Part shown: positions 45,996 through 55,228 of the stretch, in pieces
How the letters are laid out: each line of letters begins with the position of its first letter
Numbering within the stretch: position 1 is the first letter of the stretch
Source of the DNA: Ruegeria atlantica
GTDB taxonomy: Bacteria; Pseudomonadota; Alphaproteobacteria; Rhodobacterales; Rhodobacteraceae
NCBI RefSeq assembly: GCF_001458195.1
Contig: NZ_CYPU01000074.1
Coordinates: 1 to 64,000, forward strand
Reading direction: 5' to 3'
Length of the DNA stretch: 64,000 bases
Notes under the pieces: generated by a model
Database searches by the model: none
Told to the model about the DNA's origin: nothing
What the model saw: only the letters and a program-made list of their open reading frames with translations
Position numbers and translations under genes: made by a program

Positions 45996-46023
45996 AAAAG
46001 GGGCGCATTCTAGTGCGCCCCTT
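45996..46023 (-). terminator. intrinsic terminator of the aminotransferase
   Basis: A perfect 8-bp core stem (GGGGCGCA/TGCGCCCC) extended by flanking A-T pairs has a six-base loop; on the minus strand it is followed by TTTT. It lies 24 bases after the aminotransferase stop. Confidence 0.88.
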
Positions 46024-46047
46024 AAATCCGGAAAGTAGCAATCTGGA

Positions 46048-47445
46048 CTATGACGCTGCTTTCATCAGCCCCTGCGCGATGATCTCGGCCTGCGCCTCGT
46101 CTAGTGACTTGTGAATCCGCACGAACATCTCATCGATTTCCGCAGGAGTCAGGACCAGCGGGGGTGAGATGATCATCCGGTCGCCAACATGGCGCATGAT
46201 CAGGTTGTTGGCAAAGCAGCGGTCGCGGCAGATGTAGCCGACCGTGCCGGGCTCGGAGGCGAATTTGGCGCGGCTGGCCTTGTCCGGCGTCAGCGCGATC
46301 GAGGCCATCATGCCGACGATTTTGGCCTCACCGACCAATGGATGATCGGCCAGGGCCTCCCATTTCTCTTTCAGATAAGGGGCGGCCACGTTGCGGACAT
46401 GGTCGACGATGCCTTCTTCTTCGAGGATGCGCAGGTTCTCCAATGCGACTGCCGCAGCGACCGGGTGGCCGGAATAGGTATAGCCGTGATTGAACTCGGT
46501 GCCGCCGATCACCTCGGCAATCTCGTCATTCACGATGGATCCGCCGATGGGCGCATAACCCGAGCTGAGGCCCTTGGCGATCGTCATGATATGCGGTTTG
46601 ATACCAACAGTTTCGGACCCGAACCAGTTGCCTGTACGCCCAAAGCCGCAGATCACCTCATCGGCGATCAACAGGATATCGTATTTGTCGCAAATGCGCT
46701 GGATCTCGGGCCAGTAGGTATCGGGGGCAACGATCACCCCGCCCGCACCCTGCACGGGTTCGGCAATAAAGGCCGCGACGCGGTCTTCGCCCAGTTCCAG
46801 AATGGTTTCTTCCAGCTCACGCGCGCGGGCCAGGCCAAACTCTTCCGGCGCCATGTCGCCGCCTTCTGCCCACCAGTTCGGCTGGTTTATGTGGTGGATG
46901 TTCGGGATCGGGATGCCGCCCTGCGCATGCATGCCCGCCATACCGCCCAGAGAGGCCGAACCGACGGAGGACCCGTGATAGGCATTGTGGCGGCTGATAA
47001 TGATATTCTTGTCCGGCTGACCCTTCTCAGCCCAATAGGTGCGCACCAGGCGAATGTTGGTGTCATTTGCCTCGGACCCACCGGCCGCGAAGAACACGTG
47101 ATTCAGATCCCCCGGCGCCAGTTCTGCGATCTTGGCAGCCAAAGCGATGGCCGGAATATGGGTCGTTTTGAAGAACGTGTTGTAATACGGCAGTTCACGC
47201 ATCTGACGAGCAGCAACCTCGGCCAGTTCATCGCGACCGTAACCGATATTGACGCACCAAAGACCGGCCATGGCGTCCAGAATCTCTTCGCCTTCGCTAT
47301 CGGTCAGGTACACGCCTTTGGCACGAGTGATGACGCGCGCACCTTCCTCGCCCAATGATCCGTTAGCCGAAAACGGGTGCATATGATGCGCCGCATCCAG
47401 CGCCTGCAATTCGGCGGTCGGCATGTGATTGGTGATGGTCGACAT
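46048..47445 (-). CDS. spuC: class III aminotransferase, probable putrescine:pyruvate type
   Basis: The 465-residue omega-aminotransferase has the PLP lysine in MTIAKGLSSGYAPIGG, and AAGGSEANDTNIRLVR and IADEVICGFGRTG are family marks. It transfers the amino group of a diamine or omega-amino acid to pyruvate. Adjacency to a polyamine ABC transporter and a PuuB-like oxidase suggests putrescine as substrate; other omega-amino acids are possible. AGGAG lies upstream of the ATG. A TGATCAAAT element lies 39 bases upstream of its start. Confidence 0.82.
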   Translation of the reverse strand: MSTITNHMPTAELQALDAAHHMHPFSANGSLGEEGARVITRAKGVYLTDSEGEEILDAMAGLWCVNIGYGRDELAEVAARQMRELPYYNTFFKTTHIPAIALAAKIAELAPGDLNHVFFAAGGSEANDTNIRLVRTYWAEKGQPDKNIIISRHNAYHGSSVGSASLGGMAGMHAQGGIPIPNIHHINQPNWWAEGGDMAPEEFGLARARELEETILELGEDRVAAFIAEPVQGAGGVIVAPDTYWPEIQRICDKYDILLIADEVICGFGRTGNWFGSETVGIKPHIMTIAKGLSSGYAPIGGSIVNDEIAEVIGGTEFNHGYTYSGHPVAAAVALENLRILEEEGIVDHVRNVAAPYLKEKWEALADHPLVGEAKIVGMMASIALTPDKASRAKFASEPGTVGYICRDRCFANNLIMRHVGDRMIISPPLVLTPAEIDEMFVRIHKSLDEAQAEIIAQGLMKAAS

Positions 47446-47483
47446 CAGATAAACTCCTGCATAAGGCGGTCACCTGTCACAAT

Positions 47484-47493
47484 ATGATCAAAT
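47484..47493. promoter_or_regulatory. TGATCAAAT element upstream of the aminotransferase
   Basis: ATGATCAAAT shares TGATCAAAT with two further sites at 48191 and 48291 in the same cluster. It lies between the GntR stop and the aminotransferase start, where a promoter is expected. Confidence 0.4.
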
Positions 47494-47521
47494 TTTTTCG
47501 TGTCAATCGAATCGATCTGAA

Positions 47522-48169
47522 TCAGGCGGAGATCAAAGCGTCCGACATCAATTCCATACCCTGCTCAATGTCCTGAGCGGTTGCTTTCGCGACCTTTTCC
47601 GCATCTTTCGCCCGCAAGCTTGCGATGATGTCTTTGTGCCGATCCGGCAGGCTATGTGTTCCGAACCGTCCGCAGACAACGCGTAGTGAGGGGCCGAACC
47701 GCAGCCAAAGCCGCTCGGCCAGATCGTTGAGAATCGGGGCATCCGCATGCGCATAGAGCGTTTCATGAAACTGGTGGTTCAAGCGCAAATAACCACTGAC
47801 GTCGCCGTCTGTGATGGTCTGATCCAATCGCTGATCAAGCTTTTCGAGCTGATCGATATCAGCAGGTTTTAGATTCGCGGTTGCCCGTCTGGAAAGCTCT
47901 GATTCTATTGATATTCTGGCAAAAATCATCTGCTCGACATCGGTGCCCGACAACAAAGGCACGGAGACGCGCCGATTGCCCTGAAACACCAGCGCGCCGT
48001 CCGAAATCAGTCGCCGGATCGCCTCGCGGACGGGGGTCATTCCAACCCCGAGCGATTCGGTCAAACCCTGTATCGTGACGGGTTGTCCCGGGACCAGATC
48101 ACCGTACATGATCTGCGATCTCAGGGTTTGGTACACCTGTTCATGCGCCGGTCTTTTTCCCTCATTCAT
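47522..48169 (-). CDS. GntR-family regulator with FCD domain (polyamine cluster)
   Basis: A 215-residue regulator with winged helix VPGQPVTIQGLTESLGVGMTPVREAIRRLISDGAL in pieces and an FCD ligand domain with H.FHETLY and the metal-type histidines near the C-terminus. ATG 48169 is chosen rather than TTG 48205 so that the palindrome at 48191 stays outside the gene. It is divergent from potF and upstream of the aminotransferase, and probably controls both arms. Confidence 0.85.
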   Translation of the reverse strand: MNEGKRPAHEQVYQTLRSQIMYGDLVPGQPVTIQGLTESLGVGMTPVREAIRRLISDGALVFQGNRRVSVPLLSGTDVEQMIFARISIESELSRRATANLKPADIDQLEKLDQRLDQTITDGDVSGYLRLNHQFHETLYAHADAPILNDLAERLWLRFGPSLRVVCGRFGTHSLPDRHKDIIASLRAKDAEKVAKATAQDIEQGMELMSDALISA

Positions 48170-48190
48170 CTTCGAGCTGGATGCTTTATT

Positions 48191-48300
48191 TTTGATCAAA
48201 TCCAAGTGGTTTACCCTGTTTCGCGTGGTGTCGACTTGCCAGACGCCTGACCTCGTGAAACCATACGATGGATCGGGGGAAAACGCAAAACTTGATCAAA
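48191..48300. promoter_or_regulatory. paired TTGATCAA palindromes between gntR and potF
   Basis: TTTGATCAAATC begins at 48191 and CTTGATCAAATC at 48291, exactly 100 bases apart; TTTGATCAAA at 48191 is a perfect 10-base palindrome. They lie in the divergent control region, one near each start. Together with the related site at 47484 they suggest a common operator for the FCD regulator. Confidence 0.5.
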
Positions 48301-48345
48301 TCAAAAAAAACGGGAGAATACCCGTACACTTGCAGGGAGAGAAAT

Positions 48346-49431
48346 ATGTCAATCAAAACGCTGACGATGACAGCGATTGTCGCGCTGGGGACTTCGGCGG
48401 CTTTTGCCGAAGAGGTGCGCGTCTACAACTGGTCCGACTATATCGACGAGGATCTACTGAAAAAATTCGAAGAAGAGACAGGGCTGACCCTGATCTACGA
48501 CGTGTTTGACAGCAACGAAGTTCTGGAAACCAAGATGCTGGCCGGTGGATCAGGCTATGACGTGGTTGTGCCGTCGGGCACGTTTCTACAGCGTCAGATT
48601 CAAGCTGGCGCCTTTCAGGAACTGGACGTAGCAAAGCTTTCGAATTCAGGAAACCTATGGGACGTGATTCAGGAACGTACTGCAGGCTATGACCCGAACA
48701 ACGCCTATTCGATCAATTACATGTGGGGGACGACCGGCCTCGGCGTTAACGTTGGTAAGGTTAAGGAAGTGCTGGGCGATGACGTTGCTCTGAACAGCAT
48801 GGACTTGGTTCTGAAGCCGGAGAATATGGAAAAGCTGGCCTCATGCGGCGTCCATTTCCTGGACGCTCCGGCCGAGATTATTCCGATGGTGCTGCAGTAT
48901 ATCGGTGAAGATCCGGACAGCCATGACACCGATGTGATCGGTAAAGCCGAAGAAATCCTGGCTGGCGTTCGCCCGCATATCCAGAAATTCCACAGCTCGG
49001 AATACATCAACGCGCTGGCAAATGGCGATATCTGCATAGCTGTCGGTTGGTCAGGTGACATCCTGCAAGCGCGGGATCGCGCGGCCGAGGCCGAAAATGG
49101 CGTGGAAATTGAATACCACCCCTTCGCTGAAGGTTCGCTGATGTGGTTCGACCAGATGGCCATCCCGGCAGATGCTCCGAACCCGGAAGGCGCACACCAG
49201 TTCTTGAACTTCATTCTGGACGCCAACAACATGGCTGCCGCATCGAACTATGTGTACTATGCCAATGGCAACAAGGCTTCTCAGGAGTTCCTTGAGGAAG
49301 ACGTGATTGGTGATCAGGCAATCTATCCGAGTGATGCCACGATGCAGAATCTCTACATCACGACGCCTTATCCCGTCAAAACGCAGCGGAGCGTGACCCG
49401 CCTGTGGACCAAAATCAAATCGGGCACCTGA
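48346..49431 (+). CDS. potF: polyamine ABC transporter substrate-binding protein
   Basis: The 361-residue periplasmic protein of the PotD/PotF family has a signal peptide ending AAFAEE, then VRVYNWSDYIDEDLLKKFEEETG, and YMWGTTGLGVN and VGWSGDI further on. It captures putrescine or spermidine. AGGGAGAG lies upstream of ATG 48346; an in-frame upstream ATG at 48268 would add residues before the signal peptide. It heads the pot operon and is followed by a hairpin. Confidence 0.94.
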   Translation: MSIKTLTMTAIVALGTSAAFAEEVRVYNWSDYIDEDLLKKFEEETGLTLIYDVFDSNEVLETKMLAGGSGYDVVVPSGTFLQRQIQAGAFQELDVAKLSNSGNLWDVIQERTAGYDPNNAYSINYMWGTTGLGVNVGKVKEVLGDDVALNSMDLVLKPENMEKLASCGVHFLDAPAEIIPMVLQYIGEDPDSHDTDVIGKAEEILAGVRPHIQKFHSSEYINALANGDICIAVGWSGDILQARDRAAEAENGVEIEYHPFAEGSLMWFDQMAIPADAPNPEGAHQFLNFILDANNMAAASNYVYYANGNKASQEFLEEDVIGDQAIYPSDATMQNLYITTPYPVKTQRSVTRLWTKIKSGT

Positions 49432-49445
49432 ACCGAAGTATCTGA

Positions 49446-49468
49446 GCAAGGCGGCCCGACCGCCTTGC
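49446..49468 (+). terminator. hairpin between potF and potA
   Basis: A perfect 9-bp stem (GCAAGGCGG/CCGCCTTGC) with a five-base loop is followed by CCTTTC. It lies 14 bases after potF. Such hairpins usually raise the level of binding-protein mRNA over the permease part, as an attenuator or a 3' stabiliser. Confidence 0.7.
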
Positions 49469-49500
49469 CCTTTCAATCAGACCGTCGAACGGGGGCCGCC

Positions 49501-50628
49501 TTGAACACAAACGTCTTTGCGCCGTGGGAAGATCCACAGGCGAAACCATTGATCCAATTCCAGAATGTGACCAAACGTTTTGGCGGATTCACGGCGATCG
49601 ACAACCTGTCACTGGACATATTCGAACAGGAATTCTTTGCTTTGCTCGGTCCATCCGGCTGCGGTAAGACGACCATGATGAGGATGCTGGCAGGGTTTGA
49701 AAAGCCTACCGAAGGGCACATCATGCTGGGCGGGCAGGACATCGACCCGATCCCGCCAAACAAGCGGGCTGTGAACATGATGTTCCAGTCTTATGCGCTG
49801 TTTCCTCACCTCAGCATCTGGGAGAACATCGCCTTCGGTTTGCGCCGGGACAACATGCCCAAGCGGTATCTTGAAGACCGCGTGGAAGAGATGTTGCGCC
49901 TGACCCGGCTTGAGCAATTCGCCCGCCGTAAACCGCACCAGATTTCGGGTGGCCAACGGCAGAGGGTCGCGTTGGCTCGGTCACTGGCAAAAGCGCCAAA
50001 ACTGCTGTTGCTGGACGAACCCTTGGGTGCGCTGGACAAAAAACTCCGGCAGGACACTCAGTTCGAGCTGATGGACATTCAGGAAAAGACCGGCACCACC
50101 TTTGTGATCGTGACCCACGATCAGGAAGAGGCGATGACTGTCGCCAGCCGCGTCGCCGTGATGGATCAAGGCAAGTTGATGCAGGTATCGACGCCGGACA
50201 GGATCTATGAAAACCCCAACTCAGTCTATGTCGCTGACTTTATCGGGGATGTGAATATCATCGAAGGCCGGGCGACCGCGAATGGCGATGAAGTCTACCA
50301 AATCGACTGGGCCGAGGGGCAATCGCCGCTGACCGCAACCTCGTCGACAGAATTCTCGAACGGGCAAAGCTGCCATCTTGCGATCCGCCCCGAGAAAGTG
50401 ACGATCTCGGCCGATCGCCCGGCGGATGCCATCAACGCGGTTCAGGGCAAGGTGCTTGACATCGCCTATCTGGGCAACCTGTCCACCTACTACGTCGAAT
50501 TGCCGAATGGCACGATTATAAAGGCGCAATCGGCCAACACGCGCCGAATCTCGCGCCGTTCGTTTACATGGGAAGACCCGGTCTGGTTGTCATGGACGGC
50601 AACGGCTGCGGTTTTGTTGGCAAACTGA
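49501..50628 (+). CDS. potA: polyamine ABC transporter ATPase
   Basis: The 375-residue ABC ATPase has Walker A GPSGCGKTT, Q-loop MFQSYALFPH, signature ISGGQRQRVALAR, Walker B LLLLDEPLGALD and the H-loop VTHDQEEA. A C-terminal TOBE-type domain follows. The start is taken as TTG 49501 because an alternative TTG at 49465 lies within the potF-potA hairpin; neither has a strong ribosome site. The stop overlaps potB in TGATG. Confidence 0.94.
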   Translation: MNTNVFAPWEDPQAKPLIQFQNVTKRFGGFTAIDNLSLDIFEQEFFALLGPSGCGKTTMMRMLAGFEKPTEGHIMLGGQDIDPIPPNKRAVNMMFQSYALFPHLSIWENIAFGLRRDNMPKRYLEDRVEEMLRLTRLEQFARRKPHQISGGQRQRVALARSLAKAPKLLLLDEPLGALDKKLRQDTQFELMDIQEKTGTTFVIVTHDQEEAMTVASRVAVMDQGKLMQVSTPDRIYENPNSVYVADFIGDVNIIEGRATANGDEVYQIDWAEGQSPLTATSSTEFSNGQSCHLAIRPEKVTISADRPADAINAVQGKVLDIAYLGNLSTYYVELPNGTIIKAQSANTRRISRRSFTWEDPVWLSWTATAAVLLAN

Positions 50629-51518
50629 TGCGCCGCGCCCTTCTGATCGCTGTTCCTTATGTCTGGCTGCTGGCCCTGTTTCTGATACCGTTTTTCATCG
50701 TTCTGAAGATTTCGCTGTCGGATGTCGAACTGGCGATCCCGCCATATACGCCGACACTGGATCTGTCGCAGGGTTGGTCTGGGATAACCGACTTTTTCAG
50801 CCAGTTGGATTTCGAAAACTTCGTCTGGCTGACCGAAGATGACCTTTACTGGAAAGCCTACCTGTCCAGCGTCAAGATCGCTCTGATCTCGACGGTTCTG
50901 ACGTTGCTGGTGGGTTATCCGATTGCCTATGGAATGGCCCGTGCGCCAGCCGAATGGCGCCCGACGCTGATGATGATGGTGATCCTGCCTTTCTGGACCT
51001 CGTTCCTGATCCGCGTTTACGCGTGGATGGGAATTCTGAGCAATGAAGGCTATCTGAACCAGTTTCTGTTGTGGTTGGGTATCATTTCGACCCCGCTGAC
51101 CATTTTGAACACCAACACTGCCGTCTACATCGGTATCGTCTACACCTATTTGCCCTTCATGATCCTGCCGATTTATTCGTCGTTGGAGCGCATGGATGAA
51201 TCCCTGATCGAAGCAGCCGAAGATCTGGGCTGTTCCCGTCTGAAGGCGTTCTGGCTGGTGACTATACCGCTGTCGCGCCCCGGCATCATTGCCGGCTGTT
51301 TTCTGGTGATGATCCCGGTGATCGGTGAATTCGTGATCCCGTCGCTGTTGGGCGGGTCCAGCACGCTAATGATCGGCAAGGTGCTGTGGGAAGAGTTCTT
51401 CTCAAACCGCGATTGGCCGGTGGCCAGTGCCGTTGCCGTTGTGTTGTTGCTTATCCTCGTGATCCCGATTGTGCTGTTCCAGCGCAACCAGCAGAAACAG
51501 ACGGAGGCCGAGCAATGA
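50628..51518 (+). CDS. potB: polyamine ABC transporter permease (PotB/PotH type)
   Basis: The 296-residue inner-membrane permease has six predicted helices and the EAA loop (EAAEDLGCSRLKAFWLVTIPLS) that docks to PotA. ATG 50628 overlaps the potA stop (TGATG); an in-frame start at 50568 would overlap potA by 60 bases. potC overlaps its stop by ATGA. Confidence 0.93.
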   Translation: MRRALLIAVPYVWLLALFLIPFFIVLKISLSDVELAIPPYTPTLDLSQGWSGITDFFSQLDFENFVWLTEDDLYWKAYLSSVKIALISTVLTLLVGYPIAYGMARAPAEWRPTLMMMVILPFWTSFLIRVYAWMGILSNEGYLNQFLLWLGIISTPLTILNTNTAVYIGIVYTYLPFMILPIYSSLERMDESLIEAAEDLGCSRLKAFWLVTIPLSRPGIIAGCFLVMIPVIGEFVIPSLLGGSSTLMIGKVLWEEFFSNRDWPVASAVAVVLLLILVIPIVLFQRNQQKQTEAEQ

Positions 51519-52333
51519 ACAGGCTGAGTTGGTTCAACGCGGTGTCTCTGACACTGGGCTTTGCGTTCCTCTATATCCCGATGGTCATCCTGATCATATT
51601 CAGCTTTAACGAAAGCAAGCTGGTCACAGTATGGGCAGGGTTCTCGACCAAATGGTACGGTGAGCTTGCCCAGAATGAGGCATTTCTGAACGCGGCCTGG
51701 GTGACAATACGGGTTGCGGTGTTCTCATCCACATTGGCCACGGTTCTTGGCACCGCTGCCGCATATGTTCTGGTCCGAGGCGGGCGGTTTTTTGGCAGGA
51801 CACTGTTTTCCGGAATGATTTACGCGCCTCTGGTAATGCCCGAAGTGATCACCGGCCTGTCGTTGCTGCTGCTGTTTATCGGCATTGGGCTGGACAGGGG
51901 CATTCTGACCATCGTTCTGGCCCACACAACCTTTTCGATGTGCTTTGTGTCGGTCGTCGTGTCCTCGCGTCTTGTGACCTTTGACAAATCGCTGGAAGAG
52001 GCCGCTTTGGATCTGGGATGTTCGCCAGCGCAGGCGTTCCGTCTTGTGACACTGCCGATCATTGCGCCCGCGGTGATTTCAGGATGGCTGCTGGCTTTTA
52101 CCCTATCGCTGGACGATCTGGTTATCGCGTCCTTTACCTCGGGCCCGTCGGCGACAACGCTGCCGATCAAGATATTCTCGGCGGTGCGTCTGGGCGTCAG
52201 CCCCGAGATCAACGCGCTGTCTACCATCATGATTGCAGTCGTCACGGTTGGCGTTATCACCGCCTCGCTGGTGACGAAACGCGCAATGGTTCGGCAAAAG
52301 CAGGATGAACTTGCCGCTGCGCGCACCGAATGA
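51515..52333 (+). CDS. potC: polyamine ABC transporter permease (PotC/PotI type)
   Basis: The 272-residue permease has six predicted helices and EAALDLGCSPAQAFRLVTLP as its EAA loop. GGAGG lies before ATG 51515. It overlaps both neighbours by ATGA. With PotB it forms the membrane channel. Confidence 0.93.
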   Translation: MNRLSWFNAVSLTLGFAFLYIPMVILIIFSFNESKLVTVWAGFSTKWYGELAQNEAFLNAAWVTIRVAVFSSTLATVLGTAAAYVLVRGGRFFGRTLFSGMIYAPLVMPEVITGLSLLLLFIGIGLDRGILTIVLAHTTFSMCFVSVVVSSRLVTFDKSLEEAALDLGCSPAQAFRLVTLPIIAPAVISGWLLAFTLSLDDLVIASFTSGPSATTLPIKIFSAVRLGVSPEINALSTIMIAVVTVGVITASLVTKRAMVRQKQDELAAARTE

Positions 52334-53640
52334 AACGTCTTTGTCCGGACTACACCTATGGGCCTGGACCCCGTCAGAACTGCTGGTGGGATCAGACAAT
52401 TTCGGCACCTGATTGGCCGACCCATAAAGGTGATCTGAACGTTGACGTCGCAATCGTCGGCGGCGGTTTCACGGGGCTTTCGGCAGCCCTGCATCTGGCC
52501 GAGGCAGGTGTGAAAGTTGCGGTTCTTGAGGCCGCAACCCCGGGGTGGGGTGCCTCGGGCCGGAATGGCGGATTTTGCTGTCTCGGAGGGTCCAAGCTAA
52601 GCCATGGGTCTTTGGTCCGTGGGTTTGGCGCTGAGGCTGCGCAGTCCTACGAACAAGCGGAAGAAGATGCAGTTCAGCTTGTCGCGGATTTGCTGGAACA
52701 GCATCAGATCGACGCCGATACCCATTCGAAAGGGGAAACCCAACTGGCCCATTCGGTGCGGGCGATGGAAAAGCTACGTCGTAACGCAGAAGCATCAGGT
52801 GTCTTGCACGGTTCTGATGACCTGCAGCACCTGGGTCTGGGCGGTTCCTTTCATGGTGCCTATACAAATCCGGTTGGTTTCGCTCTTAACCCTCGAAAGT
52901 ATCTGTTTGGTTTGGCAAGTGCCGCCAAGGCGCGGGGCGTACAGGTTTTCCAGAAATCGCCGGTTGAAACCATCAGGAAAACTCAGGCCGGGTTCGATAT
53001 TGAATCCGGATCAGGTCACATCCGCGCCACGAACGTGCTGATTTGCACGAACGGGTACTCCAGCGAGGATATGCCGCCTTGGTTGTCGGGACGCTACATG
53101 CCCACGCAATCCACGGTTCTGGTGACCCGGCCCCTGACAGACGCTGAGTTGCATGCGCAGGGGTGGACCTCGGAGCAGATGTGTTATGACACCCGAAACC
53201 TGCTGCACTATTTCCGCCTGATGCCTGATCGGAGGTTCCTGTTCGGCATGCGCGGAGGGTTACAGTCGTCCCCTCGGGCCGAGGCGGCCATTCGCCGGAC
53301 AATGCGTCGGGACTTTCAGGCCATGTTTCCAGAATGGAAAGATGTGGATGTGACCCATATGTGGTCCGGAATGGTGTGCCTGTCGCGCAAGCTGACGCCT
53401 TATGTCGGGCCGGTTCCCGATCAACCCGGAATGTTTGCCGCCTTTGCCTATCACGGGAACGGCGTTGCCATGGGGACGTATTGCGGGCGCGCCCTTGCCC
53501 GCGTGGTTTTGGATAGACAGACCGAGTTGCCCGCGCCGATTGCACAGCCGCCGGGACGGTTTCCTCTTGGGTTCTGGCGGCGCGCCTTGATGCCGCCCGC
53601 CTATGCTGCGATGGCAATCGCGGATCGGTTATCGCTCTAA
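52330..53640 (+). CDS. puuB: FAD-dependent amine oxidoreductase, PuuB-like
   Basis: The 436-residue DAO-family oxidase has the FAD-binding VAIVGGGFTGLSAALHLAEAG and GWGASGRNGGFC; TPYVGPVPDQPGMFAAFAYHGNGVAMG is the C-terminal FAD motif. By context and sequence type it oxidises gamma-glutamylputrescine or another amine imported by the pot system. It overlaps potC by ATGA, so it belongs to the operon. No glutamylputrescine synthetase (puuA) is in the window, so the true substrate could be a free polyamine. Its stop overlaps the convergent phosphotransferase stop. Confidence 0.85.
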   Translation: MKRLCPDYTYGPGPRQNCWWDQTISAPDWPTHKGDLNVDVAIVGGGFTGLSAALHLAEAGVKVAVLEAATPGWGASGRNGGFCCLGGSKLSHGSLVRGFGAEAAQSYEQAEEDAVQLVADLLEQHQIDADTHSKGETQLAHSVRAMEKLRRNAEASGVLHGSDDLQHLGLGGSFHGAYTNPVGFALNPRKYLFGLASAAKARGVQVFQKSPVETIRKTQAGFDIESGSGHIRATNVLICTNGYSSEDMPPWLSGRYMPTQSTVLVTRPLTDAELHAQGWTSEQMCYDTRNLLHYFRLMPDRRFLFGMRGGLQSSPRAEAAIRRTMRRDFQAMFPEWKDVDVTHMWSGMVCLSRKLTPYVGPVPDQPGMFAAFAYHGNGVAMGTYCGRALARVVLDRQTELPAPIAQPPGRFPLGFWRRALMPPAYAAMAIADRLSL

Positions 53641-54506
53641 AGCGCGGCGACTTCCAGTTCGAGCGTTTGGGCATAATCCGCAGCCCCGTTTTCGATGCGC
53701 CACAAACAGTAGGCAGCCATGCGCCACGCATACCACGGGCGCAAATCCCGGTATCGCGCGATAGTTTCATCGTGACCATATGCAGCCAGAAACCGCTCTT
53801 CCTCGGCGCCGCTTAGGGGTGCGCCCCGGTAAAGCCGTTGCATGGCCGGGGACAGGAACATTGCAATGTCCTCGCACGGATCGCCCCAAGCCGGGCACTG
53901 CCAGTCGATCAGGGTTATGCCAGTCGGCGCGACAAGGATGTTTCCGGCCACGGTATCGCCATGGATCAGGCATGTGTGTGCGGTCGCGGGCACATGGCCT
54001 TTGGGGCGCAACTGCGCGAGCCGTGCGCGTGTATCAGAGGTGCAGACGCTGAGAATACGTTCGGCATGTTCAGCCAGATCCCTGCTGCCATTGCAGCCAT
54101 CCGGCGCTTGGACCGAAACATCAAGCCTATGCAATTCACGCAGCAAACCGGCAACACTCTCAGGCCCTTCTTGCCACGGTGACCCGGGGGCGTGATCGTA
54201 GAACACCCAATGGCCTGTATCATGTGTTCCGGTCGCACGCAGCCGGGGAACAAATCCGGTGGGCTCAAGGGCGCGCAGGCATTGCGCTTCGAGTTCGGGA
54301 TCGTTGCGAAACAGTGGATTGCGCGGTGTAGCGCGATACAGCTTCAGAACCTTGTCACCGCTGCCACCCAGTACTTTCCAGACCTGATTTGTTCGCCCGC
54401 CATACAACGTTTGAAACTCTGCGCCGGGCTGAATAAGGCCACGGGCGCGCAGATCGTCGATCAGATCAGAAGGGGGGTGGTTTGGGGCAGGCAGGAGTTT
54501 CACCAA
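53637..54506 (-). CDS. APH/choline kinase-family phosphotransferase
   Basis: The 289-residue kinase-fold protein has the catalytic loop LIHGDTVAGNIL and the metal-binding LIDWQCPAWGDPCEDIA. The substrate is a small hydroxy or amino compound; choline, an aminoglycoside or a sugar amine are all possible. The start is TTG 54506 or GTG 54503, with no clear ribosome site. It lies between puuB and the flagellar remnant with its stop overlapping puuB. Confidence 0.8.
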   Translation of the reverse strand: MVKLLPAPNHPPSDLIDDLRARGLIQPGAEFQTLYGGRTNQVWKVLGGSGDKVLKLYRATPRNPLFRNDPELEAQCLRALEPTGFVPRLRATGTHDTGHWVFYDHAPGSPWQEGPESVAGLLRELHRLDVSVQAPDGCNGSRDLAEHAERILSVCTSDTRARLAQLRPKGHVPATAHTCLIHGDTVAGNILVAPTGITLIDWQCPAWGDPCEDIAMFLSPAMQRLYRGAPLSGAEEERFLAAYGHDETIARYRDLRPWYAWRMAAYCLWRIENGAADYAQTLELEVAAL

Positions 54507-54557
54507 TGCAGTTAGCGAGTCGAATCTGCCAAGGTGTGAACTGTCCTGCCCGGCAGA

Positions 54558-55228
54558 TCAAGTTCCGGCTCTGACCCCGGTTACCGTCGTTGCAGCGACA
54601 ACCTGCCCGCTTTCGAGGGTCAGCATGACCTGATTGTCCGTAACCTGAGCTTCGCCAACTTCGCCATAGGTCTCTGCCAGCTGTGTCGATAACAGCTCGT
54701 CGCCATCATAACTTTCCAGTGTGGCCGAGTAACTTCCCGCCGCCAGAGGCTGCCCATCGCTTCCCTGACCAGTCCAAACTGTATTATTGTCGGTCGTGGA
54801 AACAGCCACACGATCGACAACGGCTCCGTCACTGTCGCGGATGACCATGACCGCTTGTCAGCATCTGGTGCGGGTGTGGCAAACAGCGTCACAGGCTCGC
54901 CCTCATATTGGAAAGCCGCGGGCGCTCGAACGTCCATCCCGATCCATTTGCCGAGTTTGTCCAGATTTGCACCAACCAGCGCCTGTCCAAGTGTCGTCAA
55001 CAAATCATTTGTCTGAACCTGTTGTTCGACCATCGAGAATTGCGCCAGTTGCGATGCATATTCCGAGGCATCCAACGGTTTCAAAGGATCCTGATTCTGG
55101 GCCTGTACGGTCAGCATTGTAAGGAATGTCTCAAAGTCTGATGCCAGACCTGTTTGCTTTGGCACGTCTTTGTATTGCGCTGTGGCTGACGGTTGGGCGT
55201 TGGGTTGGGTCGGGGTAATCAATTTCAC
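54558..55228 (-). pseudogene. flgD: flgD, hook assembly scaffold, disrupted by a one-base deletion
   Basis: The N-terminal part (SDFETFLTMLTVQAQNQDPL and VEQQVQTNDLL) is typical FlgD, the cap protein needed to build the flagellar hook. The frame breaks at about 54849-54856, and the C-terminal part continues in another frame (VIRDSDGAVVDRVAVS, then GEVGEAQV). Restoring one base in AAGCGGTC rejoins the two halves into a normal-sized protein of about 223 residues. Its GTG start overlaps the fliK stop in GTGA, the old operon junction. A real mutation is favoured because the adjoining flagellar genes are also broken; a base-call error is the alternative. Confidence 0.85.
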
